Shown one piece after another: positions 59,123 through 64,000 of a DNA stretch of 64,000 bases. The position numbers were made by a program, and so were the translations under genes. The first letter of the stretch is position 1. Each line of letters opens with the position of its first letter. Source of the stretch: Cellulosimicrobium cellulans (lineage in GTDB: Bacteria > Actinomycetota > Actinomycetes > Actinomycetales > Cellulomonadaceae); NCBI RefSeq assembly GCF_016907755.1, contig NZ_JAFBCN010000001.1, positions 3,038,001-3,102,000 of the forward strand. The letters run 5' to 3'. The notes beneath the pieces are model-generated. The model did not search any database. It worked only from the letters and a program-made list of their open reading frames with translations, and had not been told where the DNA came from.

Positions 59123-59159
59123 ATTCTGCGCCCCCAGGGGGGCCTTGCCGCAAGACCCC
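59123..59159 (-). promoter_or_regulatory. Rifamycin-associated element and promoter of helR
   Basis: On the coding strand CTTGCGGCAAGGCCCC (within 59139-59154), preceded by GGGGT, matches the core of the rifamycin-associated element found before rifampicin-inducible genes in actinomycetes. TTGCGG inside it (59153-59148) and CAGAAT (59128-59123), 19 bases apart, may be the -35 and -10. Confidence 0.75.
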
Positions 59160-59180
59160 CCGTGCGCTATACCTTGGAAA

Positions 59181-59200
59181 GGGAGGCCGGTCGGCCTCCC
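59181..59200. terminator. GGGAGGCC-GGTC-GGCCTCCC hairpin upstream of helR
   Basis: It has perfect 8-bp arms with a 4-base loop, flanked by AAA and TCTT. It may insulate the helR promoter from upstream transcripts. Confidence 0.5.
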
Positions 59201-59271
59201 TCTTCCGTCCCCGTCTTCGACCCGACCAGCGACCCGACCAGGGTCGGACCGGGACCCGCGAGCCGAGATGC

Positions 59272-59313
59272 GAGAAGTGGCCCCTCACCGTGCACGGTGA
59301 GGGGCCACTTCTC
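59272..59313 (-). terminator. 42-bp perfect palindrome after the siderophore reductase gene
   Basis: Twenty-one base pairs without loop or mismatch centre on GTGCAC, 18 bases after the stop of the reductase gene. It has no T-run. Besides termination, its full symmetry could allow protein binding or cruciform formation. Confidence 0.65.
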
Positions 59314-59330
59314 TCGTCTCGGGGAACGCG

Positions 59331-60323
59331 TCAGCCCTCGGCGCGGCCCTCACGCCAGTAGCCCATGAACGCGACGGCGCGGCGGTCGACGCCGAGGTCG
59401 GTCACGAGGTGACGGCGCAGCGTCTTGATCGCGCTCGCCTCGCCCGCGAGCCACGCGTACAGGACGGTGTCCTCCTCGAGCAGGCCGGGGACCTCCCAGA
59501 GGATCGAGGCGTCGACGTCGACGTCCTCGAGGTCCTCGGCCGTACGGCACTGAGCCGGCGGGTCGGTCCCGAGGACGCCCGCGCCGAGGATGCGCGCGGC
59601 GGCCTCCTGGACGGCGGGCACGAGTCGCGCGCCGTGCGCGTCGTGCGCTCCGCCGGGGACGTCGTCGCGCGCGAGGAACGTCACGCGGACGCCGGGCGGC
59701 GTGACCAGGTTGCGCGCGTCGCCCACGTGCGGCACCTCGACGTACACCTCGCCCCACGCGTCGGCGGGCAGGTCCTCGCAGATCGCGGCGATCGCGGGCA
59801 GCGCCGTCTCGTCGCCGGCGAGCAGGAGCGCGTGCGGGCGCGTCGGCGGGCGGAACTCGATGCCGCCGACGGGGCCGTCGAACGTCGCGTCCGGGCCGAG
59901 CAGGACGAGCGGCGTCCCGACCTCGGCGGTCAGCGCCCAGCGCGAGGCGGGGCCGGCGTCGCCGTGCAGCACGACGTCCACGTCGACCTCGAGCGCCTCG
60001 GGGCGCACCGCGACGGTCGTGTAGGTGCGCAGCGGGTTGCGGCGCTCCTCGGGCTGGTCGCGCCACGCGGCGTACCAGGACTCGGCGTCGCGCACGAGGT
60101 GCTCGTAACCGCCGTCGGGCGCGGGGAGGACGAACTTGATCCGCACGTCGAGGCCGGGGTCGCCGAAGAGGTCGAGCTCCGGGCCGGTGAACGTGAACCG
60201 GCGGAAGCTGGGCGTGAGCTGCTCGACGCGCGCCACCTCGACGTCGAAGAAGCGCCACGGCGCGGTGGCCCGAGCGACGGGGCGACGGGCTCGGGTGCGG
60301 GGTGCGACGACGGTCTGGCTCAC
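59331..60323 (-). CDS. Siderophore-interacting ferric reductase (SIP family)
   Basis: This is a 330-aa FAD-dependent reductase that releases iron from ferric siderophores in the cytosol. An N-terminal FAD domain has [12 protein letters not shown]. The SIP C-terminal domain has [27 protein letters not shown] and [18 protein letters not shown], and it ends FMGYWREG. The length fits the family. An iron box abuts the GTG start and leaves no room for a leader, so the message is probably leaderless. It lies downstream of the siderophore importer genes on the same strand but has its own promoter. Confidence 0.92.
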   Translation of the reverse strand: MSQTVVAPRTRARRPVARATAPWRFFDVEVARVEQLTPSFRRFTFTGPELDLFGDPGLDVRIKFVLPAPDGGYEHLVRDAESWYAAWRDQPEERRNPLRTYTTVAVRPEALEVDVDVVLHGDAGPASRWALTAEVGTPLVLLGPDATFDGPVGGIEFRPPTRPHALLLAGDETALPAIAAICEDLPADAWGEVYVEVPHVGDARNLVTPPGVRVTFLARDDVPGGAHDAHGARLVPAVQEAAARILGAGVLGTDPPAQCRTAEDLEDVDVDASILWEVPGLLEEDTVLYAWLAGEASAIKTLRRHLVTDLGVDRRAVAFMGYWREGRAEG

Positions 60324-60342
60324 ACAGGTGAGGCTAACCTAC
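60324..60342 (-). promoter_or_regulatory. IdeR/DmdR-type iron box at the reductase start
   Basis: On the coding strand GTAGGTTAGCCTCACCTGT matches 14 of 19 bases of the IdeR/DtxR consensus. It ends one base before the GTG. TAGGTT within it can act as a -10, so iron-loaded repressor would block initiation. Confidence 0.75.
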
Positions 60343-60403
60343 GCACCCTCACCGGGGTCAACCCGTCCGGGACGCGGACCCGGCTCCGGCACCGTGAGAC
60401 GCG

Positions 60404-62608
60404 TCACGCTCCCCGGCCGCGGCTGCGCCACAGCAGGTAGACGAAGTACGGCGCGCCCAGCAGGGCCGTGCCGAGGCCCGCGGGGATCTGCTCCGGCGCG
60501 ATGACGACGCGGCCGAGCGTGTCCGCGACGGACACGAGGAGCGCGCCGAGCAGCATCGCGACGGGGACGACGCGACCGTGCCGTGCGCCGACCAGCGCCC
60601 GCGCGGCGTGCGGCGCGACGAGGCCCACGAACGCGAGCGCCCCGATCGCGCACACGGCGGCGGCCGTGAGGAGCGCCGCGGCCGCGAGCAGCAGCAGGCG
60701 CGTGCGGTCGAGCGCGACGCCGAGGACGCGCGGGGTGTCGTCGTCGAGCGCCAGGACGTCGAGGTCGCGACGGTAGAACGCGGTGAGCGGCGTGAGCACG
60801 AGCAGCGCGAGCGCGACGGGGATGAGCTGCTCGAGCGTGCGCCCGTACGTGGAGCCCGAGAGCCACGTGAGCGCGAGGTTCACGTCCCACGGCGCGACGA
60901 CGACCACGAGGAGCGTGATGAGCGCCATCACCCCGGCCTGGGCACCGATGCCGATGAGCACGAGCCGGTCCGAGCTGAGCCCGCCGCGGTAGGAGAGCCC
61001 GTAGACGAGCCCGAACACCGCGAACGCCCCGATCGCCGCCGCGGCGGACATGGGCCAGATCCCGACGCCCGGGACGAGCAGGATCATCGTCACGGCCCCG
61101 AGCCCGGCGCCCGACGTGACGCCGAGCAGGCTGGGCTCGGCGAGCGGGTTGCGGCACACGGCCTGCACGATCGTGCCGGCGAGCGCGAGCGCCGCGCCGG
61201 CGAGGAGCGCCGCGAGCACGCGCGGGAAGCGCTGGTCGAGGACGAACGTCACGTGCCGCCCGGCGAGCCCGTTCCACCAGTTCGCCACGTCGCCCAGCAG
61301 CACGACCCGGTCACCGAGCAGCAGGCCCGCGACGGCGGCCGCGGCGACCGCGAGCGCCAGGACGACGACCACCACGAGCACGGCGCGCGACGAGCGCGGG
61401 CGGCTCAGCGCGCCGTGCGCGCCGCGCGACGACGCCGGCCCGGAGTCGCGCAGGCGCCGCGCGAGCCAGATGAGGAGGATCGCGCCGAGGACCGTCGTGA
61501 CGATGCCGGTCGGCACGGCGATGGACAGCGTGCCCGGCAGCAGCAGGCGGAGCAGGACGTCGGCGCCGAGGACGACGACCACCCCGACGATCGCCGCGAA
61601 CGGCAGGAGCAGCACGTGCCGACCGAGCCCGGGAACCCGGCGCGCGACGAGCCGCGCCACGACCGGTGCGGCGAGGCCGACGAAGCCGACCGGTCCCGCG
61701 ACCGTCACCGCGATCGAGGCCAGGAGGACGGCCACGAGGACCGACAGGACGCGCGTGCGGCGCACGTCGACGCCGAGCACGGTCGCGGCGTCGTCGCCGA
61801 GGCCGAGGAGGTCGAGGCGGCGCGAGAGGAGCAGGGCGGCGAGGGCGCCGACCACGACGACGGGCGTCGCCAGCGAGACCGTGCGCGTGCCCGACTGGAC
61901 GATGGACCCGCTCCCCCAGGCGAACAGGCCCATCGTCTCCTGCTCGAACAGCACGAGGAGGACCGTCGTCAGCGAGTGCAGCGCGAGCATGATCGCCGAC
62001 CCGGCGAGCACGAGGCGGGTCGGGCCGTCGGCGCCGCCGCGCGCGAGGACGAGCACGAGCCCGGCCGCGGCGAGCCCGCCGAGGAAGGCCAGCCCGCCCT
62101 GGAGGTAGAACGGGATGGAGATGCCGAACGCGGCGACGACCACGACCGTGAGGTACGCGCCGGCGTTGACCGCGAGCGTGTCGGGCGACGCGAGCGGGTT
62201 GCGCGCGACCGACTGGAGCACCGCACCGGCGACGCCGAGCGCGACGCCCAGGAGCAGGCCCGCGAGGAGCCGCGGCACGCGCGAGGCCACGAGGACGGCG
62301 ACGGTCTGGTCGACGCCGTCGCCTCCGGTCGCCAGGCGCAGCAGGTCGAGCGGCCCGACGTCCGCCGTGCCCTGGGTCAGGTGCACGGCGGCGAGCACCG
62401 CCGCGACCACGACCGCGACGACGAACACGCCCGCGATCCCGAGGCGCGACGTCCGCGCGCGGGGCGGGGCCGCCGTCGGGCCTGCGGGCGTGCCGCCCCC
62501 GGTACCTCCGTCGCCGGTACCGCCCGGCCCCGGGACGACGGCCGGAGCCGGGTCCTCCAGGAGGAGGGTGTCCGGCTCCGCCGTCGTGCGCTGCTCCGGC
62601 CGCGTCAC
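60404..62608 (-). CDS. Ferric-siderophore ABC permease, fused double FecCD domain
   Basis: This is a 734-aa membrane protein made of two FecCD permeases in one chain, as in FhuB. The first half spans about residues 65-385 (VARNPLASPDTLAVNAGAYL) and the second about 400-734 (AVCRNPLAEPSLLGVTSGAG), each with about nine or ten helices. The C-terminal half ends with FVGLVAPHAARALVG and ALLGAPYFVYLLWRSRG. GTG 62608 has GAGGA four bases upstream; an upstream GTG near 62690 is possible. It lies after the binding-protein gene in one operon. Confidence 0.9.
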   Translation of the reverse strand: MTRPEQRTTAEPDTLLLEDPAPAVVPGPGGTGDGGTGGGTPAGPTAAPPRARTSRLGIAGVFVVAVVVAAVLAAVHLTQGTADVGPLDLLRLATGGDGVDQTVAVLVASRVPRLLAGLLLGVALGVAGAVLQSVARNPLASPDTLAVNAGAYLTVVVVAAFGISIPFYLQGGLAFLGGLAAAGLVLVLARGGADGPTRLVLAGSAIMLALHSLTTVLLVLFEQETMGLFAWGSGSIVQSGTRTVSLATPVVVVGALAALLLSRRLDLLGLGDDAATVLGVDVRRTRVLSVLVAVLLASIAVTVAGPVGFVGLAAPVVARLVARRVPGLGRHVLLLPFAAIVGVVVVLGADVLLRLLLPGTLSIAVPTGIVTTVLGAILLIWLARRLRDSGPASSRGAHGALSRPRSSRAVLVVVVVLALAVAAAAVAGLLLGDRVVLLGDVANWWNGLAGRHVTFVLDQRFPRVLAALLAGAALALAGTIVQAVCRNPLAEPSLLGVTSGAGLGAVTMILLVPGVGIWPMSAAAAIGAFAVFGLVYGLSYRGGLSSDRLVLIGIGAQAGVMALITLLVVVVAPWDVNLALTWLSGSTYGRTLEQLIPVALALLVLTPLTAFYRRDLDVLALDDDTPRVLGVALDRTRLLLLAAAALLTAAAVCAIGALAFVGLVAPHAARALVGARHGRVVPVAMLLGALLVSVADTLGRVVIAPEQIPAGLGTALLGAPYFVYLLWRSRGRGA

Positions 62609-62691
62609 GATGTCCTCGTCAGCACTGTGGTTCTCGTCAGCCTTCTCGTCGTCCCGGGCGCGACCGCGCCCGGTGGTGGTGCGGACCGGTG

Positions 62692-63690
62692 TCAGGCCGC
62701 GGTGAGCGCCTCGACGACCGCGTCGGCGTAGGCCGCCGCGGACAGCGGGCCGCCGAACATCCAGATGCCGTCGGGCAGACGGTGCACGTTCCCGGCCGTG
62801 ACGAACGGGAGCTGCTCCCACACCGCGTTGCCGGCGAGGCCCTCCTCGAACGGGTTGGCCTCGGACTCGCTCGCGACGTAGAGGAACTGCACGTCGCCGA
62901 GCTGGGTCAGGCCCTCGACGTCGGTCTGCGCGAGGCCGTAGTCCGGGTCCCCGCCCTCGGTCCAGGCGTTGACGAGCCCGAGCTCCTCGCCGATCGCGCC
63001 GAAGAACGAGCCGGGCGTGTACATGCGGATCGAGACGGCGCCGTTCGTGATCCAGCCGTCGGCCATGACGAAGTCGACGCCGCCGACGCCGGCCTCGTCG
63101 AGCGCCGCGGTGGCCTCGGCGATCTTCGCGTCGTAGGTCTCGAGCGCGGCGGCCGCCTCGTCCTCGCGGCCCGTGACCGTGCCGAGCGTCTCGACCGTGG
63201 AGCGCATGTAGCCGATCGGGTCCTCGCCGTCGGAGCCGCGCAGCGCGAGCACCGGCGCGACCTCCTCGATCTGCGCGATGACGTTCTCCGGCAGGTCCGT
63301 CGTCGTGACGACGAGGTCCGGCTCGAGCGCGGAGATCGCGTCGAGGCTGGGCTCGCCGCGCGTGCCGACGTCGGGCGTGCTCGCGTCGATCGGCGCGACC
63401 GTGTCCCACGTGTTGTAGCCCTCGACGTCCGCCTGGCCGACGGGCTCGATGCCGAGCGCGACGAGGTTCTCCGTGAGGCCCCACTCGAGCGACACGATGT
63501 CGGTGGCCGGGGCGTCGAGCGTGACCTCGCCGCGCTCGTCGGTGACGGTGACCGGGCCGGACGCCGTGTCGGTCGTCGCCTCGGTGTCGTCGGCGGCCGC
63601 GGGGTCCTCGGTCGTGCCGCACGCGGTGAGCGCGAGCGCCGTGGCGAGCGCGAGGGCGCCCGCGGCGAGGGAACGGGTGGTCGAGCGCAT
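62692..63690 (-). CDS. Iron-siderophore ABC transporter substrate-binding lipoprotein
   Basis: This is a 332-aa lipoprotein with lipobox LTAC (Cys24). An Asp/Thr-rich linker follows, and then a FepB/BtuF-type bilobed fold (TDIVSLEWGLTENLVALGI, EPDLVVTTTDLPENVIAQI, DFVMADGWITNGAVSIRMY). It captures a ferric siderophore for the fused permease. ATG 63690 follows AAGGA. The gap to the upstream ATPase gene (63691-63817) is G-rich with near-repeats of GGTACGTCG, and I find no iron box in it. Confidence 0.92.
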   Translation of the reverse strand: MRSTTRSLAAGALALATALALTACGTTEDPAAADDTEATTDTASGPVTVTDERGEVTLDAPATDIVSLEWGLTENLVALGIEPVGQADVEGYNTWDTVAPIDASTPDVGTRGEPSLDAISALEPDLVVTTTDLPENVIAQIEEVAPVLALRGSDGEDPIGYMRSTVETLGTVTGREDEAAAALETYDAKIAEATAALDEAGVGGVDFVMADGWITNGAVSIRMYTPGSFFGAIGEELGLVNAWTEGGDPDYGLAQTDVEGLTQLGDVQFLYVASESEANPFEEGLAGNAVWEQLPFVTAGNVHRLPDGIWMFGGPLSAAAYADAVVEALTAA

Positions 63691-63817
63691 GGGTGTCCTT
63701 CGGGTTCGGTCGGTGCCCGGGCCGTGCTCCGTCGGGCGGGCCGGTGGGCCGCGCGTCGGGGCCGGGCGGTGGGTCGGTGCGGGTACGTCGTGGGGTGGTA
63801 CGTCGGGTGGTACGGGG

Positions 63818-64000
63818 TCAGACGAGGACGGCCGCGTCGAGCCGGGCGGCGTGCCGCCCGAGCGGCTCGCAGCACGTGCGCCCCGTGAGGGGGTGCGTGT
63901 AGACGTCGACGTGGATGCCGTAGACCTCGGTGAGCAGCTCGGACGTCAGGACCTCGTCGGCGGGACCGGTGGCGCGCACGACGCCCGAGTGGAGCAGGAC
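63818..64000 (-). CDS. Ferric-siderophore ABC transporter ATP-binding protein, C-terminal fragment
   Basis: The last 60 residues of a FepC/FecE-type ATPase run off the right edge. The segment HSGVVRATGPADEVLTSELL, with TEVYGIHVDVYTHPLTG, is the usual region after the H-loop in siderophore ATPases. Walker and signature motifs lie outside the window. It is the upstream partner of the binding protein and permease. Confidence 0.85.
   Translation of the reverse strand, partial: VLLHSGVVRATGPADEVLTSELLTEVYGIHVDVYTHPLTGRTCCEPLGRHAARLDAAVLV

Noticed and set aside
63691-63817. G-rich near-repeats before the siderophore-binding protein as an iron box.
   Set aside because: No segment approaches the IdeR consensus. 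The repeats are simple GGTACGTCG-like runs.

Overview
The window is about 72-75% G+C, uses GTG starts freely, and has many ATGA/GTGA stop-start overlaps. It also carries a mycobacterial-type SOS box, an IdeR/DtxR-type iron box, a rifamycin-associated element and a LAxTG sorting signal. Together these point to a free-living high-GC actinobacterium, most like Micrococcales of the Cellulosimicrobium/Cellulomonas/Isoptericola kind (inferred from gene content only). No phage, insertion sequence, CRISPR array or rRNA is visible. Two tRNA genes lie at 44.5-44.7 kb.

Layout. 0-7.3 kb: the 3' part of a P-type cation ATPase, a LuxR/MalT-type STAND regulator, a membrane-protein pair and a divergent SHOCT-domain gene. 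7.4-14.2 kb: one probable operon with a NitT/TauT-type ABC importer, a 16-codon leader-like ORF, a GntR regulator, a degenerate Ldh-family protein, a BAAT-type acyl hydrolase and a DUF1684 protein. 14.2-18.4 kb: a 1298-aa secreted sugar dehydrogenase behind a promoter that contains a LacI-type operator. 18.5-22.8 kb: a FUSC membrane protein, a Zn-alcohol dehydrogenase followed by a frameshifted gene remnant, and a CDGSH protein with a haem-oxygenase-like iron enzyme. 22.9-32.8 kb: a 1519-aa secreted fusion (sugar dehydrogenase, PKD, two tandem TIM barrels), a LacI regulator, and a divergent operon under it (glutamine-amidotransferase-like, ribokinase, DMT transporter, phosphotriesterase-like). 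32.9-40.4 kb: a CueP lipoprotein, a membrane-tethered ECF sigma factor, a sortase-type surface adhesin, an enterochelin-esterase-like protein and a secreted ThuA protein. 40.7-44.7 kb: a two-component system, RtcB and two tRNA-Arg genes. 44.8-49.2 kb: a small ORF with its own terminator, a YdjM-type protein, a RIO kinase, a Gfo/Idh/MocA oxidoreductase and small proteins. 49.3-55.8 kb: the SOS mutasome imuA'-imuB-dnaE2. 56.1-60.3 kb: a YbaK-like deacylase, a HelR-type RNA polymerase helicase and a siderophore reductase. 60.4-64 kb: a ferric-siderophore ABC importer, cut by the window end.

How it may fit together. Three large secreted proteins (starts at 14525, 27479 and 40425) share a C-terminal module of about 90 residues. 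Between them they carry PQQ/sorbosone-type dehydrogenase, xylose-isomerase-like TIM-barrel, ThuA and concanavalin-like domains. These families recur in oxidative (3-keto) glycoside breakdown, so an extracellular oxidative sugar-processing set is a reasonable but unproven reading. Other small-scale signals are: a 24-codon patch of foreign-looking codon use across the RtcB active site, a 14-bp element shared by the sigma-factor and adhesin promoters, an operator array for the LacI regulator including a site inside its own gene, and a 50-codon ORF with a promoter and a T-tract terminator.
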